Part shown: piece by piece, positions 15,274 through 23,247 of the stretch
Numbering within the stretch: the stretch's first letter is position 1
How the letters are laid out: the number at the start of each line of letters is the position of its first letter
Assembly (NCBI GenBank): GCA_040007395.1
Contig: JBDTVG010000037.1
Coordinates: forward strand, 1 to 25,184
Direction: 5' to 3'
Length of the DNA stretch: 25,184 nt
Source: DATGFK01 sp040007395
GTDB lineage: Bacteria > Chloroflexota > Anaerolineae > Aggregatilineales > UBA2796
Notes under the pieces: model-generated
Databases searched by the model: none
Told to the model about the DNA's origin: nothing
The model's input: only the letters and a program-made list of their open reading frames with translations
Made by a program: the position numbers and the translations under genes

Positions 15274-15552
15274 ATGTCAGAATATATCACCATCAACGTC
15301 GAAAGCAATGATGATCCCGATTGTATCAGGCTGATTACCAATTTGATGCTGACAGATGACGACTCAGAGGTCTATCCTGACCGCGAGACGGGCGACGAAG
15401 GATCACCGCTGGCGCAAACGTTGTTCGAGATCGAAGGGTTGGTGGCACTGGAGATTGAGGACAACATCCTCATCGTGCGGCGCGACCCAGATGCTGAGTG
15501 GCATGTGCTGATTGACGAGATCACCGAGGCGTTAAAGGACTTCTTTTTATAA
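15274..15552 (+). CDS. Stand-alone Nfu/NifU N-terminal-domain protein
   Basis: A 92-residue cytoplasmic protein that is almost entirely one Nfu N-terminal domain (PF08712-type), recognised by GSPLAQTLFEIEGLVALEIE (about 49-68) and the RRDPDAEWHVLIDEI ending. In Nfu iron-sulfur carriers this domain precedes a NifU-type domain carrying the CxxC cluster site; here that domain is absent, so the protein cannot hold a cluster in the usual way and is more likely an accessory or regulator. The ATG at 15274 (MSEYITINV) has AAAGGGA 10 nt upstream; an in-frame TTG at 15247 would add nine residues that include this site. The stop is 4 bp from the nuo terminator hairpin. Confidence 0.8.
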   Translation: MSEYITINVESNDDPDCIRLITNLMLTDDDSEVYPDRETGDEGSPLAQTLFEIEGLVALEIEDNILIVRRDPDAEWHVLIDEITEALKDFFL

Positions 15553-15583
15553 AAATCCGGCTTTCTAAGTTTAGAAAGCCGGA
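15551..15583 (-). terminator. Intrinsic terminator of the nuo operon
   Basis: A perfect 13-bp inverted repeat, TCCGGCTTTCTAA (15556-15568) with TTAGAAAGCCGGA (15571-15583), is followed on the minus strand by TTTTT (15555-15551). It starts 39 bp after the nuoN stop, so it ends the nuo transcript. On the plus strand it lies directly after the Nfu-type gene but lacks a T-run in that direction. Confidence 0.85.
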
Positions 15584-15622
15584 CGCAGTTCCTAAAGTTT
15601 GCGGGAGTGTGGTGTTGGGCTA

Positions 15623-17170
15623 CTATTTCACCACGACAGCGGTAACTGTCTCAGCGAGCCTCGTCAGGATACCGGGCAGAATGCCAAGTAGCAGCGTACC
15701 CGCCGCACACAACGCAATCGCGCCCCATAGCGGGACACTCGTTTGTGCGTCGGCTTCTCCGGGTTCCAGCCACATCTTGACCACCACTCGCAGATAGTAA
15801 AATGCCGATATCAGACTGGTCAGGACACCGACAAGCGCCAATAGTGACAGCCCAGAGTTGATAGTTGGCAGGAACACGAACCACTTGGCGGTAAAGCCAG
15901 CGGTCAGTGGAATACCAGTTAGGCTCAACAGAAAGAGGGTCATCGCCCCAGCAAGCCATGGCTGCTTATTGCCCAATCCAGCGTAGTCGTCTAGCAGTGT
16001 GCCTGTCGCATCATCGCGTTCAACGGCAATCGCTACTGCAAACGCGCCGATGTTCGTAAAGGCATAGGCCAACAAGTAGATCATGATGCCTTGCATGGCA
16101 TCCTGCGCGAAGTTCATCGAGTAGGTGACTTTGCCCGCTGCATCAGCAGTCGCTTGCAGTGTCCCGGCTGCCGCCACCGCCATTAGCATATAGCCAGCGT
16201 GCGCGATGCTGGAATAGGCCAACAAGCGCTTGATGTCGCGTTGCATCATGGCAACAAAATTGCCGAGAATCATTGTCAGCACGGCGAGGACTGTGATCGT
16301 GTCCTGCCATGCGGCGTGGAGCACCATCGTTTGCCCCGGATCGACCTTAACGCCCGTCAACACTAACGCGGGGATGGCAAAGACGACCAATCGCAGCAGC
16401 GCCGCAAACCCGCCAACTTTCGCGACAACACTCATAAACGCGGTGACAGGCGTAGGTGCGCCTTGATATACGTCGGGAGTCCACATATGGAAAGGTACGG
16501 CGGCGACTTTGAAGCCGAGTGCTACGAACATTAGCCCAGTACCAGCCACCAACAGAAACGGTGAATTCACATGTGAGGCGGTGACCTGCGTAAAGATCGC
16601 CTGTAGGCTAGTCGTCCCGGTTCCGCCATAGATCAGCGCAATTCCGTAGACCAGAAAGCCCGTTGCAAAAGCACCGAGTAGGAAATACTTCATGGCACTT
16701 TCTTCGGAACGCGGATCTGGGCGACGGAAGCCCGCCAAAATGTACAGTGGGATCGAGAGTAATTCCAGCCCCACAAAGATCACTACAAGATCGCCTGCTG
16801 CGCCCATAAACATTGCGCCGGAAGCGGTCAGCAGCAGCAGTGGGTAGTATTCGCCGCGTTCTATCTTGGTACGGCGTAAGTAATCGTAGGCCAACAGAAT
16901 ACTGATGAACGTCGTGATCAACGTAATCACGTTGACCAGTGACGTAAATGGATCGGAGATGAACATCCCCTTGAAAGCGGTGCTATGTGTCGAAAAGCCA
17001 AACAACGAGATCACGAGCGACACAAGCACGCCAATCGCCGCCAACCATGCCGTGATGTCCTTACGGTGGCGGGGGATGAAAGCGTCAATCAGCAGCAGGA
17101 CGCACGCCCCAAGCGAGAGCGATAACGCCGGGAGTGCAGCCCAGATATTCAGGTCTGCGGTATTGATCAT
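15623..17170 (-). CDS. nuoN: NADH-quinone oxidoreductase subunit N
   Basis: 515 residues, a polytopic antiporter-like subunit of the Complex I membrane arm with about 14 transmembrane helices; it carries one proton channel. Key family features are visible: the Glu in VGLELLSIPLYIL (about residue 135), the Lys-containing KVAAVPFHMWTPDVYQGAPT segment in the broken-helix region, and LLAYSSIAHAGYMLM. Length is normal (E. coli NuoN is about 485). The ATG overlaps the nuoM stop by four bases (ATGA), showing translational coupling. It is the last gene of the operon and is followed by the intrinsic terminator. Confidence 0.95.
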   Translation of the reverse strand: MINTADLNIWAALPALSLSLGACVLLLIDAFIPRHRKDITAWLAAIGVLVSLVISLFGFSTHSTAFKGMFISDPFTSLVNVITLITTFISILLAYDYLRRTKIERGEYYPLLLLTASGAMFMGAAGDLVVIFVGLELLSIPLYILAGFRRPDPRSEESAMKYFLLGAFATGFLVYGIALIYGGTGTTSLQAIFTQVTASHVNSPFLLVAGTGLMFVALGFKVAAVPFHMWTPDVYQGAPTPVTAFMSVVAKVGGFAALLRLVVFAIPALVLTGVKVDPGQTMVLHAAWQDTITVLAVLTMILGNFVAMMQRDIKRLLAYSSIAHAGYMLMAVAAAGTLQATADAAGKVTYSMNFAQDAMQGIMIYLLAYAFTNIGAFAVAIAVERDDATGTLLDDYAGLGNKQPWLAGAMTLFLLSLTGIPLTAGFTAKWFVFLPTINSGLSLLALVGVLTSLISAFYYLRVVVKMWLEPGEADAQTSVPLWGAIALCAAGTLLLGILPGILTRLAETVTAVVVK

Positions 17171-18759
17171 CTCCCAGTTCCTTGCACAATCGTCTGATCG
17201 GTAGTGGGTTCAACTGCCCGCTGGTTCGCAGCCGGAATATAGGTTTGAAGTTGGCTGGACATCTGCGCGACGGACTTATCCATTGCCGTGAAAAACGGCG
17301 TTGGGTACAGTCCGATGAACAACGCTGCGATAACAACAACTACCAGCGCCAATGTCTCATTCCATTGCAGCGGTGCGAGGTGGTTGTTCTCCTCGTGGGT
17401 CACATCACCCATGAACACTTTGTTCCACATATACAGTAGATAGACCGCTGCCAAAATCACGCCAGTCGTTGCCACTGCCGCAAAGATCGGGCCAAGTACC
17501 GACGATCCGAACGTACCAAGCAAGATCGTAAACTCACCGACGAACCCGTTCAAGCCCGGTAAGCCCATACTCGACAGCGCGATGATCAGGCTTAGTCCGC
17601 TGAAAATCGGCATGACTTTCCAGATACCACCAAAAGCGTCGATTGCTTTGGTGTGGCGGCGTTCATACAACATTCCGACGAGCAAGAACAAGCCGCCCGT
17701 ACTTACCCCGTGATTGACCATTTGCAGGGTCGCACCACTCAGAGCCGCTGCATGTCCCGGTCCCAGTGCGAAAATGCCAAGTACCACAAATCCCAAGTGG
17801 CTGATGGAGGAGTACGCCACCAGTTTCTTGACATCAGTTTGTGCGTAACTGACCCATGCACCGTAGATAATCCCGATGATGGCGAGCACCCCGATAAACG
17901 GCGCAAAGTAGACCGCCGCGTGTGGGAACAGTCCCAGACAGAAGCGTACTAGCCCATACGTGCCGAGCTTCAACATCACGCCTGCCAAAATGACCGATCC
18001 GGCTGTTGGTGCTTGAACGTGTGCGTCTGGCAACCACGAGTGCAAAGGCCAGATCGGGACTTTGACGGCAAAGGCGATGAAGAAACCCAGAAATACCAGC
18101 GCTTCGATCAGGAAGCGCGGATAGGCAGGGATCGCGCTCGTAGTATCGTGAACGCGAACCATCAATTCCTGCATATTGAAGGTACCGAAGTGACTGCCCA
18201 TCCACAGAATCGACAGCAGCATCAACAAACTACCAGCCAGCGTGTACAAAAACAGCTTGACCGCTGCGTAGATGCGCTGTTCGGAACCCCAGATACCGAC
18301 GACAAAGTACATCGGTACGAGGCTGATTTCCCAGAACACGAAAAACAGGAACAGGTCTTGCGCGACGAACACGCCGATAAAAGCAAATTCGAGGACAAGC
18401 ATAAAGCTGTAGTACAGCCGTAGCTGGGTTTTGATATGATTGAGCGAGAACAGGATCGCCAACGGCATGATGAAGCCCGTCAGCATGATCATCCAGATAC
18501 TTAAACCATCTACGCCGACGTAGTAGTTGATCTTTAACCCGGCGAAGCTGATCCATTCAGCGAGATGCTCATGCTGCATCCCAGCGATGTTTGTGTCGAA
18601 TGAGAGCAGCAGCACGGAAGCCGCGCCCAAGGTGATGATCGTGAAGAACAGCGCGACCCACTTGATCTGGTTCTCGCGTGCTTTGGGCAGCAGGAGAATT
18701 GGGATCAAGCCGATCAACGGTGTAAACAGCACCGCAGTGACTAACAGGTCATTTTTCAT
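17167..18759 (-). CDS. nuoM: NADH-quinone oxidoreductase subunit M
   Basis: 530 residues, the second antiporter-like proton-pumping subunit. Hallmarks are the channel Glu in FFVFWEISLVPMYFVVG (about residue 142), VPIWPLHSWLPDAHVQAPTA in the central region, KKLVAYSSISHLGFVVLG, and GLPGLNGFVGEFTILLG. About 14 transmembrane helices and normal length. It starts 19 bp after nuoL and overlaps nuoN by four bases. The last 60 residues are a soluble, Gln/Thr-rich tail (QMSSQLQTYIPAANQRAV) a little longer than usual. Function as proton pump in the cytoplasmic membrane follows from the family. Confidence 0.95.
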   Translation of the reverse strand: MKNDLLVTAVLFTPLIGLIPILLLPKARENQIKWVALFFTIITLGAASVLLLSFDTNIAGMQHEHLAEWISFAGLKINYYVGVDGLSIWMIMLTGFIMPLAILFSLNHIKTQLRLYYSFMLVLEFAFIGVFVAQDLFLFFVFWEISLVPMYFVVGIWGSEQRIYAAVKLFLYTLAGSLLMLLSILWMGSHFGTFNMQELMVRVHDTTSAIPAYPRFLIEALVFLGFFIAFAVKVPIWPLHSWLPDAHVQAPTAGSVILAGVMLKLGTYGLVRFCLGLFPHAAVYFAPFIGVLAIIGIIYGAWVSYAQTDVKKLVAYSSISHLGFVVLGIFALGPGHAAALSGATLQMVNHGVSTGGLFLLVGMLYERRHTKAIDAFGGIWKVMPIFSGLSLIIALSSMGLPGLNGFVGEFTILLGTFGSSVLGPIFAAVATTGVILAAVYLLYMWNKVFMGDVTHEENNHLAPLQWNETLALVVVVIAALFIGLYPTPFFTAMDKSVAQMSSQLQTYIPAANQRAVEPTTDQTIVQGTGR

Positions 18760-18778
18760 AATTAGAGATTCCCCTGCC

Positions 18779-21151
18779 TTAGCGTTGCAGCAATTGCCGG
18801 ATTAAAGGAAACAAAATCACAAACAAGACAACTAGCACACCGACCAACACCGTGAAGACATAGGTGCGGATGTAGCCAGTTTGAATACGACGCAGCCGGA
18901 GCGCCGACCACTCGACGATCTTCCCCAGATCCATAAAGCCGCGATCTATCAACCCCTTGTCCATCGGGTTGCTCAAGAAGGCGGCAACCCCATTAAAGCC
19001 ACCGCCGATCAACGTGTTATGGACGTAATCGTGCCAAAACTGCCAATCAAGGACATTGGCGAACCACTGTGACAACCGATTGTAAGGCTGTTCGAGCAGT
19101 GCGCCGTAGATTTCATCCCAGTACAATTTGGCGTTGGCGAGATTGAAAGCCCAGCGCGTCTCTGCCCGTGCTTGGAGCGGATCGCGTCCGCGCTTGGTCA
19201 GCGGGTTTGCGCCATAGATTGCGTGCGCCAATAGGAGCGCCCCAACCGCGACGACTAACGCCGTCAATGCCAGCGGTAGACTGAACGTACCCGGCACCGC
19301 GAAGGTTACGCTTTCTTCAAGCCACTTGGTTAGTGCTTCAAGCGGCAGTCCCAACCCCTTGAGCACTTCGGGGACATTGAGTAAGCCACCAAAGAAGGCC
19401 AATATCGCCAGCACAATCAACGCGAAGGTCATCGTGCTGGTACTTTCGGGGGCATTGGCGGCTGCTTCACTGCGCGGTTCGCCCAGAAACACTAGGCAAA
19501 TCTGCCGCCACATATAGAAGGCGGTGAACCCCGCCGCGATGAGCAGCAGTGCCAGTGCGTAAGCCCCAGAGAATTTACCGTCAGAAATACCCGACAGGGC
19601 TTTGGCGAGAATTTCGTCCTTCGACCAGAAGCCGGACAGCGGGAAGATCCCTGCCAGCGCCAGTGTACCGATCAGATATGTCCAGAAGGTAATAGGCATC
19701 CGTTTGCGGAGACCGCCCATATTCCGCATATCTTGTGCATCGAACACTTCTTCGCTCGGCGCGTCTGCTGTGTGCTCGGCATGATCGGCGGCGTGTTCGG
19801 TATCATGGCCCCCGCCATGATCGCCGTGTCCCGCGTGGGCGAGATGATGCCCATGCTCCACGCCGTGAATGACCGAACCGGAGCCGAGGAACAACAACGC
19901 CTTGAAGAACGCATGGGTAACGAGATGGAACATCCCGGCGACATAGCCACCCAGACCAACCGCTGCCACCATGAAGCCAAGCTGGCTAATGGTACTGTAG
20001 GCCAGCACTTTCTTGATGTCCCACTGTCCCATCGCAATAAAGGCCGCCATGATCGCGGTAGCTCCGCCGATACCTGTCACGATAGCTGAGGTAAGCGGCG
20101 CAGCGTGGAATAATACGTTGCTGCGCGTAATCAGGTAAATACCTGCCGTGACCATGGTCGCCGCATGGATGAGCGCACTAACAGGCGTAGGCCCAGCCAT
20201 TGCGTCGGGCAACCACACGAACAGCGGGATTTGGGCGCTTTTGCCTGTCACGCCAATCAGCATACATAGCGTGATCAGGGTGATCACTGTGGGAAATGGC
20301 AGCGTAAAGGGACCAAGCGGCACAACATGAGTCCCACCCTGATCGAGCCACTCTTGCGCCTGCACGAATACACCCTTTTGCGCGGTTGTGTCGGTACTGG
20401 CTGCTGCTGGAGCTGTCGCGGTTTCGCTGGTTGCCGGAGCCGCTTCGGTGGTCGTGCTAGCGGGCGCTACCGCGACTTCGCTGGTCTCAGCTTTGGCAGG
20501 GACTTCACCGGGCTTGTAATAGTCCAGCGTGCCGAATGTCCAGAATGTCAGGAAAATCGCCAGCAAAAAGCCAAAGTCGCCTACACGGTTGACAATAAAG
20601 GCTTTGCGGGCGGCATTGCTATTCTTCCAGCCCTCGCCGCGTGGCTTGTCGAACCAGAAACCGATGAGCAAGAATGAGCACAGGCCCACGCCTTCCCAGC
20701 CGACAAACATTACGAGGTAGTTATTGCCTGTGACCAGAATGAGCATGAAGGCCAGAAACAGGTTTAGGTACACGAAGAAACGCGGGAAACGCGAGTCGCC
20801 GTGCATATAGCCAATGGCGTAAATATGGATCAGCGTGCCAACCCCGGTGACAACCAACATCATCGTCAGGCTCAGGGTATCGACCCGCAACTGCCACGGA
20901 ATCGTCAAATGCGCGGACGGGATAGTAATCCACGCCGGAAGGATGGCAACGTTGACCACGCTGGCTTCAAAGCCATAGCGAGTGATCGCAAAGGCCATGA
21001 CCAGCGCAATGCTGAAGGCCAGTGCTGCCGCCGTCGAAGCGACGATACCCACTGCCCTTTCACCGATGTTTTTCCCCAGAAACAGGTTGATTAGCATCCC
21101 AATCAAGGGGATAAAAATGACCAGTGGGACGAGTGACGCAAAATTTTCCAT
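18779..21151 (-). CDS. nuoL: NADH-quinone oxidoreductase subunit L with two extra low-complexity insertions
   Basis: 790 residues, the distal proton-pumping subunit; E. coli NuoL is about 613. Family marks include YLVMFVGWEGVGLCSFLLIG, SAQIPLFVWLPDAMAGPTPV, KKVLAYSTISQLGFM and, after residue 740, the final helix that anchors the long lateral arm. Extra length comes partly from an Ala/Thr/Pro/Glu-rich stretch at about 215-260 between two membrane helices and a His-rich stretch at about 429-465 (11 His among 32 residues) just before QDMRNMGGLRKRMP. Both lie in loops and leave the conserved core intact. The ribosome binding site GGAAGG lies within the end of nuoK, 6 bp away. Confidence 0.93.
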   Translation of the reverse strand: MENFASLVPLVIFIPLIGMLINLFLGKNIGERAVGIVASTAAALAFSIALVMAFAITRYGFEASVVNVAILPAWITIPSAHLTIPWQLRVDTLSLTMMLVVTGVGTLIHIYAIGYMHGDSRFPRFFVYLNLFLAFMLILVTGNNYLVMFVGWEGVGLCSFLLIGFWFDKPRGEGWKNSNAARKAFIVNRVGDFGFLLAIFLTFWTFGTLDYYKPGEVPAKAETSEVAVAPASTTTEAAPATSETATAPAAASTDTTAQKGVFVQAQEWLDQGGTHVVPLGPFTLPFPTVITLITLCMLIGVTGKSAQIPLFVWLPDAMAGPTPVSALIHAATMVTAGIYLITRSNVLFHAAPLTSAIVTGIGGATAIMAAFIAMGQWDIKKVLAYSTISQLGFMVAAVGLGGYVAGMFHLVTHAFFKALLFLGSGSVIHGVEHGHHLAHAGHGDHGGGHDTEHAADHAEHTADAPSEEVFDAQDMRNMGGLRKRMPITFWTYLIGTLALAGIFPLSGFWSKDEILAKALSGISDGKFSGAYALALLLIAAGFTAFYMWRQICLVFLGEPRSEAAANAPESTSTMTFALIVLAILAFFGGLLNVPEVLKGLGLPLEALTKWLEESVTFAVPGTFSLPLALTALVVAVGALLLAHAIYGANPLTKRGRDPLQARAETRWAFNLANAKLYWDEIYGALLEQPYNRLSQWFANVLDWQFWHDYVHNTLIGGGFNGVAAFLSNPMDKGLIDRGFMDLGKIVEWSALRLRRIQTGYIRTYVFTVLVGVLVVLFVILFPLIRQLLQR

Positions 21152-21157
21152 GTGGAA

Positions 21158-21472
21158 CTAGCCTTCCATCGCGTGCAGTTCGTCAATATCAATTGATCGT
21201 TTAGTTCTGAAGATCGCCACGATCAGGGCTAACCCAACGGCGACTTCAGCGGCGGCAACCGTGATGACGAAAAAGACAATAAGCTGCCCGTTGACATCAT
21301 TCCATTGGCGGGCAAAAGCCACCAGCGACAGATTCGCCGCGTTCAGCATCAGTTCAACCGACATAAAGATCATGATAGCGTTACGGCGGATCAGTACGCC
21401 CAGCACGCCCATGACAAATAGGATGGCACTTAGAATTACAAAATATTCAACCGGAATAGTGATAGGCTGCAT
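21158..21472 (-). CDS. nuoK: NADH-quinone oxidoreductase subunit K
   Basis: 104 residues with three transmembrane helices, typical for NuoK. Conserved signature: FVMGVLGVLIRRNAIMIFMS followed by VELMLNAANL, including the membrane Glu (VEL) that belongs to the proton path, and later AAAEVAVGLALIVAIFR with the second membrane Glu. I choose ATG 21472 (MQPITIPVEYF), preceded by GAGGAG about 10 nt upstream; the longer frame begins inside nuoJ with an untypical basic leader. It sits 28 bp after nuoJ and 6 bp before nuoL. Confidence 0.95.
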   Translation of the reverse strand: MQPITIPVEYFVILSAILFVMGVLGVLIRRNAIMIFMSVELMLNAANLSLVAFARQWNDVNGQLIVFFVITVAAAEVAVGLALIVAIFRTKRSIDIDELHAMEG

Positions 21473-21500
21473 AACTATGTTTCTCCTCGCTGTTAGCCCG

Positions 21501-22784
21501 TTAATCCGCCGACGATTCTGCGTTGGGTTGGCTGGCAGCAACCGCACGGTTGATCTGTACCGCCGATTCGCTGACAACCCGCCGCTGCCGTACCCGTTTG
21601 ACCACTTCTTCGCGGGTCAGGATGATTGCCCCAACCATTGCTGCCAGCAGCAGCAGCGATACCAACTCAAACGGCAGTAAGAACGTACTGAGCAGGCCAT
21701 AACCGATCTGCTGTGGGCTGCCATAGCTTTCATTGGTAGGCACTGACCCAACGCGGATCAGAGTCGGGCGGGCTGTCCCGCTGCTAGGCATCATTTCCTG
21801 AGTTAGTACGAGCAGTTCAGACGTTTTCGGCTTTCCGATGAAATCTGGCACTGGCAGCAAGCGCGTATCGCCACTCATCCATACAAAGTCATAATTTCCT
21901 TTGGTCAGCACAGCCGCCCCCGAAGCCATACCGGGCGCAAGATCCGGGATCACCACTTCTGCATTAGCCGCGGCTTGTTTCTTGCCTGCGTTATCAGGCG
22001 GTAGATTCTCGGTTGCCGGGTCAACCTTAATCAGTTGTATTGTGTCCGTAGGCAGTGTGTTTACGGCCTGAAGACGCAGCGTGTCCTCATCAGTCAAAGT
22101 ACTCAGGTCGGTGGGTGCGAGAATGACTTTGGGTTGGTCAAGAGTCCCCGCGAGAACAACGGTTGTCGTTGTCTCCGAATCCAGCTTGAGATTCGTTTCC
22201 AGCACGGGCTTGGTCTTCGATGCGATAGGATCAGCACATCGGGCGTTGTCAGGGCAGGTCAAGAAGACCTTCGCCACATATTCACCGGGCAGCACCTTGC
22301 CGAACTCTGTTGCCCCTTGATAGGCTACGGTATCGAGCGATTTGGTATCGTTCAGGTAGATGTCCACCGCAGGCGCACCCGGTATAGCATGGACGACCCG
22401 CAGTTCAGGGTTCGCTGGCACAGGCTTGAGCAGCCCAACATTGCCCTGTACTACGATGATAAAGGCCACAATCATGAAAACGGTGGTCAGAGCCACCGCC
22501 GCTGGAACCAACCAGCGATAGGGGCCTTGCGCGCCGCCTATCTTTTCTGCCCCCAAGAGCATGATGACAAACATAAACAAAACCATGATTGCCCCGGCAT
22601 ACACCGTGATCTGGATCATGGCGAGGAAGGGTGCGTTGAGCATGAGATAGAACAACGCTACACACGCCAGATTCGTGACCAGAAACAAGGCGCTGTGTAC
22701 GGCATTATTGCTAATCAGCATAAACGCCGCTGAAAAGATCGCCACAGCCGCCACGATAAAAAATATTGCCAGTTCGAGAGTCAT
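21501..22784 (-). CDS. nuoJ: NADH-quinone oxidoreductase subunit J with a large DUF4397-like insertion
   Basis: 427 residues against about 165-200 for ordinary NuoJ. Residues 1-113 hold helices 1-4 with the conserved APFLAMIQITVYAGAIMVLF core. Residues about 358-392 hold helix 5 (LLPFELVSLLLLAAMVGAII), followed by a charged tail. Between them, residues about 126-345 form an extra soluble domain: its first half, LRVVHAIPGAPAVDIYLND ... FGKVLPGEYVAKVF ... TVVLAGTLDQPKVI, matches the DUF4397 pattern, and the second half (TLRLQAVNTLPTDTIQLIKV onward) looks like a diverged second copy. By NuoJ topology this loop faces outside the cytoplasm. The frame is open throughout. The ATG at 22784 is preferred; an in-frame GTG at 22799 is possible. 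First gene of the operon here. Confidence 0.9.
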   Translation of the reverse strand: MTLELAIFFIVAAVAIFSAAFMLISNNAVHSALFLVTNLACVALFYLMLNAPFLAMIQITVYAGAIMVLFMFVIMLLGAEKIGGAQGPYRWLVPAAVALTTVFMIVAFIIVVQGNVGLLKPVPANPELRVVHAIPGAPAVDIYLNDTKSLDTVAYQGATEFGKVLPGEYVAKVFLTCPDNARCADPIASKTKPVLETNLKLDSETTTTVVLAGTLDQPKVILAPTDLSTLTDEDTLRLQAVNTLPTDTIQLIKVDPATENLPPDNAGKKQAAANAEVVIPDLAPGMASGAAVLTKGNYDFVWMSGDTRLLPVPDFIGKPKTSELLVLTQEMMPSSGTARPTLIRVGSVPTNESYGSPQQIGYGLLSTFLLPFELVSLLLLAAMVGAIILTREEVVKRVRQRRVVSESAVQINRAVAASQPNAESSAD

Positions 22785-23211
22785 TATAGACCGCCCCACT
22801 GAAATCTTAGAAATTGGTGAGCTTGTTCAATTTAACACAAGATCCCGTCAATCGTCAAAAAGAGTTGGTCGCAGGTTTGCTGCATTATTTCAGTCTGCTC
22901 CCTTTTCTATAATCCATTGAGAAATGATAGATCCTTACAGGTTTAGTCCGCGTTTGTAATGCTTATCGAAAGTCGAAGCTGTTAGGATAGCAGATGCTCT
23001 ATCTCAGTTAGCATTCTATCTACTCCTGTGAATGTCCTCTGTGATTGAAATTTCATGCCAGATTTTCAGTAATCAAATGATGAGTAGGCTGAGTCGATGA
23101 GATCGGTTCTGTGATCCACAACGGTGTGTTTGTGACTACTGGGCATCATTGAGCCAACCTTGATAATTGAGGTTGCATTTGAAGTGAGCATTAAGAATAC
23201 CTCACTAACGA
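22785..23211. promoter_or_regulatory. Divergent regulatory region between nuoJ and the IS607-type recombinase
   Basis: About 430 bp with no gene. It must hold the nuo promoter (minus strand); a TTGACG lies near 22830 on that strand and TTATAG near 22919, but neither has a convincing partner at 16-18 bp, so I do not assign it. A 6-bp inverted repeat TGAGGT/ACCTCA (23168-23173 and 23199-23204) lies next to the recombinase promoter and could be part of a recombinase binding site or element end. Confidence 0.35.
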
Positions 23212-23241
23212 TTGACAATGTGTGCTATTGTACGCTATAGT
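23212..23241 (+). promoter_or_regulatory. Strong promoter giving a probable leaderless recombinase mRNA
   Basis: A perfect -35 TTGACA (23212-23217), an 18-bp spacer and TATAGT (23236-23241) lie only 6 bp before the ATG at 23248. Transcription would therefore begin at or next to the A of the start codon, and no Shine-Dalgarno sequence is available. Confidence 0.7.
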
Positions 23242-23247
23242 GATCGT

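Noticed and set aside
19602..21094. Long plus-strand frames opposite nuoL
   Set aside because: They mirror the strongly conserved nuoL reading frame and have no family resemblance; they follow from codon bias.
22035..22733. 232-codon plus-strand frame opposite nuoJ
   Set aside because: It lies antisense to the NuoJ helices and insertion, and the sequence is rich in R, H, Q and C as expected of a shadow frame.
22830..22925. TTGACG and TTATAG on the minus strand as the nuo promoter
   Set aside because: Neither box has a partner at the right spacing, so no promoter is assigned.
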